Assembly (NCBI RefSeq): GCF_045310695.1
Contig: NZ_JBJIAA010000016.1
Span: 1 to 64,000, forward strand
DNA length: 64,000 bases
Direction of reading: 5' to 3'
Source: Clostridium_S neuense
GTDB lineage: Bacteria; Bacillota; Clostridia; Clostridiales; Clostridiaceae
Shown here piece after piece: positions 44,878 through 52,834 of this stretch (position 1 is its first letter; every line of letters begins with the position of its first letter). A model generated the notes under the pieces. That model did no database searches, was not told the origin of the DNA, and worked only from the letters and a program-made list of their open reading frames with translations. A program made the translations under genes and the position numbers.

Positions 44878-45561
44878 TTGAAGAAAAAAGTAATTTTAAG
44901 TGTTTCAATAATAATTTTATCTTTAATTTTAATTCTAGGTGGTAATGCTTTAAGAAGCAAGCTAACAGATAATAATAGTAATAATGTTTCTAAAAAGATT
45001 ACAGCTGTAAATCAGGTTAAGAAAAAGCAGGTAAAAGATACTTCAGTTAAGGATACTTCAAAAGCCCAAACAAAAGATTCAGATGCTGGAAAAGCTGCAA
45101 ACAATAAACAAGCTACTGATAAAAGCAAGGAAAATTCTGTAAGCAATAAGGAAAGCAGCTCAAACCCAAATAGTGGAAGTAGTAGTGCCCCTTCTAATAA
45201 AAGCGCAAGTAGTAATAGAATTGTTACTCCAGCACCAAGTCCAAAGCCAAGTGAAGAACCTAATCTTACTGTATTAGACACCGTAAGTAACAGAACAATA
45301 CTTTCCACTTATATTGATGTAAGTGGAAAAACTGTTGGAGAGGTTACACTAAATGCATTAAGTTCAAAGGGAATATCAGTTGAGACTACAGGATCTGGAT
45401 ATAGTTTGTATATTTCAGCTATAGCAGGAGTTAGGGAAAAGGAACATGGTAAGAATAGCGGATGGATATATTTTGTAAATGGAAGTTCACCTCAGATTGG
45501 TTGTGGTTCTTATAAGCTTAAGCAAGGTGATAAAGTCACTTGGAAATATTCATCTAATTAA
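44878..45561 (+). CDS. Second DUF4430 surface protein
   Basis: About 227 residues from a TTG at 44878 (AGGAG 12 bases upstream; a TTG at 44869 is only 3 bases from it). An N-terminal signal/anchor helix (about 5-22) is followed by a long Lys/Ser/Asn-rich linker (about 35-125) ending in PAPSPKPSEEP, then a C-terminal DUF4430 domain (about 145-227) with NSGWIYFVNG. There is no LPXTG, so it is probably tethered by its N-terminal helix. It is the last gene of the cobalamin operon and has the DUF4430 part without the barrel. It may pass cobalamin to the membrane importer, which is an inference. Confidence 0.7.
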   Translation: MKKKVILSVSIIILSLILILGGNALRSKLTDNNSNNVSKKITAVNQVKKKQVKDTSVKDTSKAQTKDSDAGKAANNKQATDKSKENSVSNKESSSNPNSGSSSAPSNKSASSNRIVTPAPSPKPSEEPNLTVLDTVSNRTILSTYIDVSGKTVGEVTLNALSSKGISVETTGSGYSLYISAIAGVREKEHGKNSGWIYFVNGSSPQIGCGSYKLKQGDKVTWKYSSN

Positions 45562-45594
45562 AGAGGGCAATTGCAATGCCCTCTTTAATTTTTA
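45557..45594 (+). terminator. Terminator of the cobalamin-transport operon
   Basis: A perfect 13-bp stem (45557-45569 with 45577-45589) overlaps the last stop codon and is followed by T-rich sequence. Confidence 0.88.
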
Positions 45595-45727
45595 CCTGCA
45601 CTATTTTAATCACAAAAAAAATTTTCTAAAAATTAAGAAAATGCTTTAAATTTAGTCTACGAGGCTGTATAATGTAATAAACAAAATCAATTTCTAGTTT
45701 TTGGATTATCAATAGGGGGTATGTATT

Positions 45728-45946
45728 ATGGATGATTGTCCATTTTTAACCACAAGTGATGAAAGAGTGGAATGCTTTAAGGAGTGTGTCTTTTTTAAAG
45801 AAAAAAATAATCATAATTTGTGTCCTTTTAAAAGAGCTGAAGCAAACAAAAGTAATGCTACAGCATTGTATGAATATGTTACCATGAAAGATGATGAAAA
45901 TGATATAATTGAACATTATAAAAAGTATGTTGGTTCCAGTTTATAA
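45728..45946 (+). CDS. Small cysteine-containing protein of unknown function
   Basis: A 72-residue acidic protein with four cysteines (C4, C16, C20 and C32) arranged as CPF-x9-CFKEC-x11-CPF. The two CPF repeats and the spacing suggest metal or cluster binding, but this is only an inference. It has no membrane segment. AGGGGG lies 7-12 bases before the ATG. I know similar small CPF-type proteins from clostridia but no function. It is monocistronic between the cobalamin operon and ndk. Confidence 0.65.
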   Translation: MDDCPFLTTSDERVECFKECVFFKEKNNHNLCPFKRAEANKSNATALYEYVTMKDDENDIIEHYKKYVGSSL

Positions 45947-46065
45947 TGTTTGTGAATATATATTGAATGTATGGATATAATAACTAAAAAGTGGTGCAAG
46001 ATTTCGTTCATATTTTAGGTCTTTATAATTGTATACCTGGAAAAATATTTGAAAGGGTGTTTTTT

Positions 46066-46515
46066 ATGACTGAGAGAACATTAGTTTTAATAAAACCAGA
46101 TGGTATAAAAAGAAAAATAATGGGAGAAATAATAAGTTTTTACGAACAAAAGGATCTCAATATAGTTGAGTTAAAACTTGTTCAATGTAGTAGAAAAACA
46201 GCAGAAAGACATTATGAAGAGCATAAAGGAAAACCTTATTTTGAAGAATTAATAAACTATATTATTGACGGAAAAGTATGTGCTATGATTATAGAAGGAG
46301 AAGATGCTATAAATATAGTTAGAAAAATTAATGGAAATAAGGATCCAAACTTAGCCGAATTGGGAAGTATACGAGGAAAATATGCCGATGATAAAACAAG
46401 GAATTTAGTACATGCTTCCGATAATTTTAAAAATGCAGAAAGAGAAATAGCAATATGGTTTCCAGACACAGTAAGCAAAGTTGCTTTTGATGAAAAAAAG
46501 TCTATTAATATATAA
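46066..46515 (+). CDS. ndk: Nucleoside diphosphate kinase
   Basis: Transfers the gamma phosphate between nucleoside triphosphates and diphosphates. It has 149 residues from the ATG at 46066, preceded by AAAGGGTG. The catalytic His is H116 in RNLVHASDN, and the N terminus RTLVLIKPDG and the SIRGKYADD loop are conserved. The longer frame upstream has no ribosome site and would add 25 unrelated residues. It is monocistronic with its own terminator. Confidence 0.95.
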   Translation: MTERTLVLIKPDGIKRKIMGEIISFYEQKDLNIVELKLVQCSRKTAERHYEEHKGKPYFEELINYIIDGKVCAMIIEGEDAINIVRKINGNKDPNLAELGSIRGKYADDKTRNLVHASDNFKNAEREIAIWFPDTVSKVAFDEKKSINI

Positions 46516-46546
46516 AATTGGTATTCTATGATTATATTTTAAAAAT

Positions 46547-46597
46547 AAACTGCTTGAAAATTTATTATTGAAGATAAATTTTTAAGCAGTTTTATTT
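46547..46597 (+). terminator. Terminator after ndk
   Basis: A two-part stem (46547-46555 with 46584-46592, inner 46557-46565 with 46574-46582) ends in a T-rich tail. Confidence 0.82.
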
Positions 46598-46663
46598 TAA
46601 TGCAATTTGGTTTATGTGATAAAATATAGATAAATATATTAAAAATCAAGGGAAAGTGGTTAT

Positions 46664-47485
46664 ATGGGTAAATCTAAGGTTATTATGAAAACTAAAGATA
46701 TATTTGAGCTTAATAAAAGAAATTTTAAAGCTTATTTAAGAAAGCCATTAAGGCCAAAGTCTGAAAAAATAGTTACAAATTCAATCCAATGGGTTGGGCA
46801 TGCTACTACCATAATAAATATGGAAGGAAAGATTATACTAACCGATCCTGTTACGAAACACTTAGGATACATGAAAAGACTTGTAAAGCCATCCGTAAAC
46901 TTAAAAAATTTAAAGATAGATTATATATTAATTACTCATGGACATATGGATCATCTCGATTATAGTGTTCTTGCAGGACTTGATAAAGACGCTACTGTTA
47001 TAAGTTCAAAAGGAGTTAAAAAAACTCTTAAAATTATAGGATTTAAGAAAATTAATATACTTAGCGAAAATGAAGCTTATAAGGATGAAAATATAGAAAT
47101 AGATGCAATAAGAGCTAATCATAATGGAAAAAGATATTATTTCTTTGGTTATAAGGACAGCAATTCATATCTTATAAAAGGAAGTAAAAAAAGTGTATTA
47201 TTTGCAGGAGATACTGCTTACACAACAGTATATAAGAATATAAAGGCTGATGCTGCAATTATGCCTGTAGGATGTTATAAACCTGATGAATTTCTAAAAA
47301 TGCACTGTTCACCAGAGCAGGCTTTTAAAATGTTTAAGATGATGAAGGCAAAACAAATGATACCAATACACTATAAAACATATATTTTGGCTCAGGATGA
47401 TGACAATGAAACCTTAAAAAGGCTTAATACTATAAATGATGGTTCAATAAAAATTGTAGATGTTGGGCAAACAATTGTATTTTGA
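46664..47485 (+). CDS. Metallo-beta-lactamase-fold hydrolase (UlaG/UPF0173-like)
   Basis: A 273-residue cytoplasmic metal hydrolase. QWVGHATTII near residues 42-51 (H46) and THGHMDH at 91-97 give the two-metal site; FAGDTAY near 183 gives the bridging Asp, and PIHYKTY near 244 a further His. This matches the UlaG/UPF0173 branch rather than glyoxalase II or true beta-lactamases. The substrate is unknown. GGGAAAGTGG precedes the ATG. It lies just before the hom-thrC pair but on its own. Confidence 0.8.
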   Translation: MGKSKVIMKTKDIFELNKRNFKAYLRKPLRPKSEKIVTNSIQWVGHATTIINMEGKIILTDPVTKHLGYMKRLVKPSVNLKNLKIDYILITHGHMDHLDYSVLAGLDKDATVISSKGVKKTLKIIGFKKINILSENEAYKDENIEIDAIRANHNGKRYYFFGYKDSNSYLIKGSKKSVLFAGDTAYTTVYKNIKADAAIMPVGCYKPDEFLKMHCSPEQAFKMFKMMKAKQMIPIHYKTYILAQDDDNETLKRLNTINDGSIKIVDVGQTIVF

Positions 47486-47559
47486 CACTAAACATGTTAA
47501 GATATAAGAAGTTATAAAAAAGGATTTATTAACATCTATATATAGGAGGTTTGGGGCAT

Positions 47560-48849
47560 ATGAATAAGGTTAAAATAGGTATTTTAGGTTTAGGAAATGT
47601 AGGAACAGGTGTATGGAAGATATTAAATACAAATAAAGAAGAGATACGAAAGAGATCTGGATATGACATTGAAGTCGGAAAAATTTTGGTTAGAGATGTT
47701 AACAAAGATAGAGGCATTGATGTACCAAAGGAACTTCTTACAGAAAATCCAGAGGATGTATTAAAAGATGATTCAATTAAAATAGTAGTAGAGATTATGG
47801 GTGGAGTTGATCCGGCTAAGGATTATATATTGGAAGCAATCAGAAATAAAAAACACGTAGTTACTGCGAATAAAATGCTTCTTGCAACAGAAGGTGATGA
47901 GCTATTTACCGCTGCTGAAAATGAGGGAGTAGCATTTTATTATGAAGCTAGTGTTGCAGGTGGTATACCAATAATACATGCTATAAATGAGAGCTTAACT
48001 GCAAATAAAATAGAGCAAATAATAGGCATAATAAATGGTACTACAAATTACATACTTACTAAAATGACATTTGACAATATGACTTTTGAAGCTGCATTAA
48101 AAGAAGCTCAGGAAAAAGGCTTTGCTGAAGCTGATCCAACTTCTGACGTTGAAGGTTATGATGCAATGTATAAACTTGCAATATTATCTTCATTATCCTT
48201 TGGAACAAGAATTAATATAGAAGACATATATAGGGAAGGAATAACAAAGATAAAGCCAATAGATATAAAATATGCAAAAGATTTTGGATATATTATTAAA
48301 CTTATAGCAATAGTAAAAGAAGTTTCAGGAAAGCTTGAAATGAGAGTTCATCCAGCAATGATACCAGAAAGACATCCACTTGCGAGTGTAAATGATTCTT
48401 TCAATGCTATATTTATAAGAGGAAATGCAGTTGGAGATATGATGCTTTATGGAAGAGGTGCAGGAGACCTTCCAACAGGAAGTGCGGTAGTATCTGATAT
48501 AATATCAATACTGAGAGGAAGTACTGATGTGGAGGCTATAAGTGCAGTTAGAAATAATTATTTGAATATAAAACCTAGTCCAATGGAAAATACAGAAAGT
48601 GAATATTATGTAAGGATATCGGTTATGGATTTGCCAGGAGTGCTTGGTGAAATTTCTACGATTTTTGGTGAGGAAGGAGTAAGTATACTTTCAGTAATGC
48701 AGAAGGGTAAACGTGAGGAATTTGCATCTGTAGTATATTTTACACATACTACACTTGAAGGAAATATAGATAAAGCTATAGAAAAAATAAAGGCCTCTGG
48801 TCATGTAAAATGCATAGATAACATAATAAGAATAGAAAATATACAGTAA
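47560..48849 (+). CDS. hom: Homoserine dehydrogenase
   Basis: Reduces aspartate semialdehyde to homoserine for threonine and methionine synthesis. It has 429 residues from the ATG at 47560; TAGGAGG lies about 10 bases upstream, while the TTG at 47551 nearly abuts it. The nucleotide-binding loop GLGNVG is at 10-15, the family signature AEADPTSDVEGYDA lies near 190, and a C-terminal ACT domain (about 352-425) begins with RISVMDLPGVLGE. The ACT domain suggests feedback control, probably by threonine. threonine synthase follows after 17 bases. Confidence 0.95.
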   Translation: MNKVKIGILGLGNVGTGVWKILNTNKEEIRKRSGYDIEVGKILVRDVNKDRGIDVPKELLTENPEDVLKDDSIKIVVEIMGGVDPAKDYILEAIRNKKHVVTANKMLLATEGDELFTAAENEGVAFYYEASVAGGIPIIHAINESLTANKIEQIIGIINGTTNYILTKMTFDNMTFEAALKEAQEKGFAEADPTSDVEGYDAMYKLAILSSLSFGTRINIEDIYREGITKIKPIDIKYAKDFGYIIKLIAIVKEVSGKLEMRVHPAMIPERHPLASVNDSFNAIFIRGNAVGDMMLYGRGAGDLPTGSAVVSDIISILRGSTDVEAISAVRNNYLNIKPSPMENTESEYYVRISVMDLPGVLGEISTIFGEEGVSILSVMQKGKREEFASVVYFTHTTLEGNIDKAIEKIKASGHVKCIDNIIRIENIQ

Positions 48850-48866
48850 ATTGGAGGAGCTTTAAA

Positions 48867-50357
48867 ATGGAAGATATTTATTATAGTAGTACAAGAAATA
48901 GCGAAATAAAAGTTCGTGCCTCGGAAGCAATTTTAAAGGGAATTTCAGAAGATGGTGGGCTTTTTATTCCAAATGAAATTCCTAAGCTTAAATGCAGCAT
49001 TAAAGAACTTTCAAAATTCGATTATAAAGAAACAGCATATACTGTTATGAGTAGTTTTCTAACGGATTTTACTGAAGAGGAACTCAAAACCTGTATAGAA
49101 AAGGCATATGATGCTAAGTTCGATACAGAAGAAATAGCACCTATGAAAAAGACTAAAGATGCTTATTTTCTTGAGTTGTATCACGGTCCTACACTTGCGT
49201 TTAAGGATATGGCACTTTCAATACTTCCACATTTATTAAAAACTTCAGCAAGAAAACATAATATCACAGATAAAATTGTTATTTTGACAGCAACTTCTGG
49301 AGATACTGGAAAAGCAGCGCTTGAAGGCTTTTCAGATGTAGATGGTACGGAAATTATAGTGTTTTTTCCTGAAGATGGAGTAAGTCAGGTTCAAAGGCTC
49401 CAAATGGTAACTCAAAAGGGAGCAAATACACATGTTGTTGGTATTGAAGGGAATTTTGATGATGCTCAAAGCGGAGTTAAGAAAATATTTACCGATAAAG
49501 AGTTTAGCGATAAGCTTAAGAAAAAGGGATATAGATTTTCATCGGCTAATTCAATAAATATAGGGAGACTTGTTCCGCAAATTGTTTACTATTTTTATGC
49601 TTATGGTACCTTGTGCAAAAATAAGGAAATAGATTGTGGTGAAAAAGTAAACTTCGTTGTCCCAACAGGAAACTTTGGAAATATACTTGCTGCATATTTT
49701 GCAAAGAGTATGGGACTTCCTGTAAATAAATTAATATGTGCTTCAAATGACAATAAAGTTCTTTTCGATTTCTTTAAAACAGGAACTTATGATAAGGATA
49801 GAGAATTTGTAACTACAATATCTCCATCTATGGATATTTTGATATCAAGTAACCTTGAAAGACTTATATATCTTGCATGCGGCAGGGATCCTAAGAAGGT
49901 ATCTGAGCTTATGAACAAGCTTTCATCTAATGGAAGGTATGAAATAACAAATGAGATGAAGGATAAACTTTTAGATTTCTGTGGAGGCTTTGCTACAGAA
50001 GAAGAAACTAAAAAGGCAATATCAAAGATGTATAGTGAAAATGACTATTTAATAGATACTCATACAGCAGTAGCATATAGTGTTTATGCAAGATATAAAT
50101 ATGAAAAAAATGATAATACAAAGACTATTATAGCTTCAACAGCAAGTCCATATAAATTTACAAATGCAGTAATGGAAGCTGTAGATGATAAGTATACTAA
50201 CTGTGACAGTTTTGAACTTATGAAAAAAATGAGCAGCTTAATGAAATCAGAAATACCAGCAGGAATACGTGATATAAATGAAAGAGAAATTCTTCATAAC
50301 AATACTTGTAAGAAGGATGAAATGAAAAACACAGTTGAAAAGTTTTTGAATTTATAA
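48867..50357 (+). CDS. thrC: Threonine synthase
   Basis: A PLP enzyme that converts O-phosphohomoserine to threonine. It has 496 residues, the longer class of threonine synthase. The PLP lysine is K113 in HGPTLAFKDMA, and TATSGDTGKAA (near 142) and PTGNFGNILAA (near 269) bind the cofactor phosphate. GGAGGAG precedes the ATG. It is co-transcribed with hom. thrB (homoserine kinase) is not in this window. Confidence 0.95.
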   Translation: MEDIYYSSTRNSEIKVRASEAILKGISEDGGLFIPNEIPKLKCSIKELSKFDYKETAYTVMSSFLTDFTEEELKTCIEKAYDAKFDTEEIAPMKKTKDAYFLELYHGPTLAFKDMALSILPHLLKTSARKHNITDKIVILTATSGDTGKAALEGFSDVDGTEIIVFFPEDGVSQVQRLQMVTQKGANTHVVGIEGNFDDAQSGVKKIFTDKEFSDKLKKKGYRFSSANSINIGRLVPQIVYYFYAYGTLCKNKEIDCGEKVNFVVPTGNFGNILAAYFAKSMGLPVNKLICASNDNKVLFDFFKTGTYDKDREFVTTISPSMDILISSNLERLIYLACGRDPKKVSELMNKLSSNGRYEITNEMKDKLLDFCGGFATEEETKKAISKMYSENDYLIDTHTAVAYSVYARYKYEKNDNTKTIIASTASPYKFTNAVMEAVDDKYTNCDSFELMKKMSSLMKSEIPAGIRDINEREILHNNTCKKDEMKNTVEKFLNL

Positions 50358-50518
50358 GATTTATTAGCTTTCATTTAAATCATCTCTTCAATACTGTTAC
50401 TTCGCTAAGCCAGAAATACAAGGAATATTTTTCTCCAGTTCTCTACGAAAAATGCATTGTAAACATGGTTAGACAATAGAATTTAATAATTATATCATAA
50501 CAGTACAAAAATTTATGC
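50358..50518. other. Non-coding gap after thrC with a solitary repeat end
   Basis: No reading frame is convincing. TGTTACTTCGC at 50395-50405 is identical to part of the right end of the palindrome at 50568-50759 and may be a remnant of another copy. Confidence 0.35.
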
Positions 50519-50549
50519 CTAAAATTCCGTAGGTACGGAGGAATTTTTT
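50519..50549 (+). terminator. Probable terminator of hom-thrC
   Basis: AAAATTCC and CGTA pair with TACG and GGAATTTT to give a bulged stem followed by six T. It lies 160 bases after the thrC stop. Confidence 0.65.
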
Positions 50550-50551
50550 CC

Positions 50552-50762
50552 TTGCACTATCGTGGGAGCGAAGTAACAATGCTGAAGGAACAGTTAAAAA
50601 AAATCCTAATAAATCTTGGCGAAAAAATCACAAAATACTTAGATATTTCAATTGTCTGAGCATCTTTTCAGCGAGTTATTGAAATATCTTAGGATCTTGT
50701 GATTTTTTCACCTTAGATTTATAGGATCTTTTTTATGCGACGAAGCATTGTTACTTCGCATT
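50552..50762. repeat. Long palindromic element, copy 1 (3' of pncB)
   Basis: The palindrome proper runs 50568-50759. Its ends are a perfect 16-bp inverted repeat (GCGAAGTAACAATGCT and complement). The arms pair almost throughout, with an apical loop near 50656-50675. It lies 16 bases beyond the stop of the reverse gene pncB. Copy 2 at 52628-52834 is in the same orientation and closely similar over about 210 bases. There is no open reading frame. Confidence 0.8.
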
Positions 50763-50775
50763 ATTTCTTAACCTT

Positions 50776-52254
50776 TTATTCATTAAAAGTATCTGAATAA
50801 CTTTGAAGTAAGTTGTGCTTTAAGTTCCAAAGTTTTGAAGATAAATCAACATAATAAGTATGAGGATTTTCAAGACGCAAAACTTCAGGCCAAAGCTTTT
50901 CAGTTTCTTTCTCTGCTATATCTCTTATCTCAAGAACATCTGGACTTTCATATTTTTTAATTCCGTCCTTAAATAATTGAACTCTTAAATCTTTTACATA
51001 ATAGTTTGTAAGTTTCTTCTTTTTCCAGGTATAAACTGGATCAAATATTACAAGAGGCTTACTTTCATCTATTATTTCATCATCCAAGGCTATTAAATCA
51101 CCTACAGCTTTATCTGTTTTCTTGTCAAAAATTCTATATATCTTTTTAAAACCAGGAGTTGTTATTTTAGCTTCATTTTCACTTATCTTTATTTTTGGAA
51201 TTATTTCACCATTATTTTCAACAGCAACAAGCTTGTATACACCGCCAAAAACAGGTTCTGATTTTGCTGTTATAAGTCTTTCACCAACACCGAAGCTGTC
51301 AATACATGCACCTTGTGTAAGAACATCTTCAATTATGTGCTCATCAAGAGAATTTGAAATTACGATTTTAGCATCAGGATAGCCAGCATCATCAAGCGCT
51401 TTTCTACATAACTTTGTTAAATAAGTTATGTCTCCACTATCTATTCTTATTCCAGCAGGTTTTATTCCTTGTGGTTTTAATATTTCATCAAAAACCTTTA
51501 TAGCATTTGGAAGTCCAGATTTAAGTACGTTATAAGTATCAATTAAAAGAAGACAATTATTTGGGTAAACCTCAGCCCAAGCTTTAAAGGCTTCGTATTC
51601 AGTATCAAATAACTGTATCCAGCTGTGAGCCATTGTACCTACAGCATTTATGCCAAACATTTGCTCGGAAATTGTGCATGCAGTTGAGCTACAACCGCCT
51701 ATTACAGCAGATCTTGCACCGTATATTGCAGCATCATAACCTTGAGCTCTTCTAGAACCAAACTCCATAACAGGTCTTCCCTTAGCAGCACGGCATATTC
51801 TGTTTGCTTTTGTTGCAATTAAAGTTTGATGGTTGATAGTTAATAGCACCATGGTCTCAACAAGTTGCGCTTGAATTGCAGGGCCTTTTACGGTTACAAT
51901 AGGTTCACCTGGAAAAACAGGATGGCCTTCTGGAACAGCCCAAACATCACAAGAAAATTTAAAATCTTTTAGATAATTTAAAAATTCTTCTGAGAATTCA
52001 CCTTTGCTTCTCAAATATTCTATATCATCATCAGTAAATTTTAAAGCTGAAAGATATTCTACTAGCTGTTGAACACCAGCCATTATACAATATCCGCCGT
52101 TATCTGGGATTTGTCTAAAAAACATATCAAAATAAGTTATTTTGTTTCCTAAATTTTTGTTTAGGTACCCATTTCCCATAGTTAGTTCATAAAAATCAAC
52201 AAGCATAGTTAGGTTACGTTCATTTCTTAAATCAAAATTTTTTCTGTACTCCAT
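50776..52254 (-). CDS. pncB: Nicotinate phosphoribosyltransferase
   Basis: Joins nicotinate and PRPP to nicotinate mononucleotide in NAD salvage. It has 492 residues, the length of the longer bacterial class. DFYELTMGNGY near residues 21-31, MEFGSRRAQGYDA near 165-177 and HSWIQLFDTEYEAF near 215-228 (with the catalytic-site His) are family blocks, and RIDSGDITYL near 275 is the PRPP-phosphate region. GGGAGA precedes the ATG. It is flanked on both sides by copies of the same palindromic repeat. The gene downstream in its direction is the convergent thrC. Confidence 0.92.
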   Translation of the reverse strand: MEYRKNFDLRNERNLTMLVDFYELTMGNGYLNKNLGNKITYFDMFFRQIPDNGGYCIMAGVQQLVEYLSALKFTDDDIEYLRSKGEFSEEFLNYLKDFKFSCDVWAVPEGHPVFPGEPIVTVKGPAIQAQLVETMVLLTINHQTLIATKANRICRAAKGRPVMEFGSRRAQGYDAAIYGARSAVIGGCSSTACTISEQMFGINAVGTMAHSWIQLFDTEYEAFKAWAEVYPNNCLLLIDTYNVLKSGLPNAIKVFDEILKPQGIKPAGIRIDSGDITYLTKLCRKALDDAGYPDAKIVISNSLDEHIIEDVLTQGACIDSFGVGERLITAKSEPVFGGVYKLVAVENNGEIIPKIKISENEAKITTPGFKKIYRIFDKKTDKAVGDLIALDDEIIDESKPLVIFDPVYTWKKKKLTNYYVKDLRVQLFKDGIKKYESPDVLEIRDIAEKETEKLWPEVLRLENPHTYYVDLSSKLWNLKHNLLQSYSDTFNE

Positions 52255-52627
52255 AAAAATTCTCCCATCATAAATTAAATAACCTAAATTAGATTATTAT
52301 TTTTAAACATACACACTTACCATCACATGGAAGCATGTTTATATTATATTGTAATACCATATTGCTATTATTACAATACTTTTGTATATACAAAGAATAG
52401 TGGAAGTAACTATAGATAGACAACTTGAAAGTTTGAAATGATTAACACAAATTTGTCCTAGAAAACTAGGATTATACTTAGAGTACAGTGAAGGATGATT
52501 TTTTTCCACTATCACTTTGAAAAATCTTAAACTTAAGCTTCTCGCATGGCTTGAAATATAATATTCAGCGCAGCTGATATTAATGAGCTTTAAGATTTAC
52601 CTGAGAGAAACGAAAGGTAAATCAACA
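52255..52627. other. pncB upstream region with hairpins
   Basis: It holds the (unresolved) pncB promoter, a small perfect hairpin TCCTAG/CTAGGA at 52456-52471, and a larger imperfect palindrome at about 52520-52600 (AATCTTAAA ... TTTAAGATT, with an inner TCAGC/GCTGA stem). The words TTTTTTCC and CACTATC near 52495-52507 echo the left flank of copy 1, so this may be a decayed relative of the palindromic element. No gene is seen. Confidence 0.4.
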
Positions 52628-52834
52628 TTGCACTACCGTGTGAGCTAAGTAACAATGCTGAAGGAACAATTTAAAAATAATCCAATAAATCTTGATAGAA
52701 AAATCACAAAATGCTTAGATATTTCAATCTGTTTGAGCATATGCGAGTTATTGAAATATCTTAGAATTTTGTGATTTTTCTATCTTAGATTTATGGATTA
52801 TTTTTAACGCGACGAAGCATTGTTACTTAGCATT
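52628..52834. repeat. Long palindromic element, copy 2 (3' end of the larA gene)
   Basis: The palindrome proper runs 52644-52831 with 16-bp inverted ends GCTAAGTAACAATGCT and complement. It differs from copy 1 mostly by changes that keep the arms paired. The last two codons of the reverse larA-like gene (TGC TAA) lie inside the right end of the repeat, so the element supplies the stop codon of that gene. Confidence 0.8.

Noticed and set aside
44869..44880. Start of the second DUF4430 protein at the TTG at 44869
   Set aside because: Only three bases separate it from AGGAG; the TTG at 44878 gives a more normal spacing, though certainty is limited.
50552..52834. Composite transposon formed by the two palindromes around pncB
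   Set aside because: The elements contain no transposase, no target duplication is seen, and pncB is an ordinary housekeeping gene in a plausible place.
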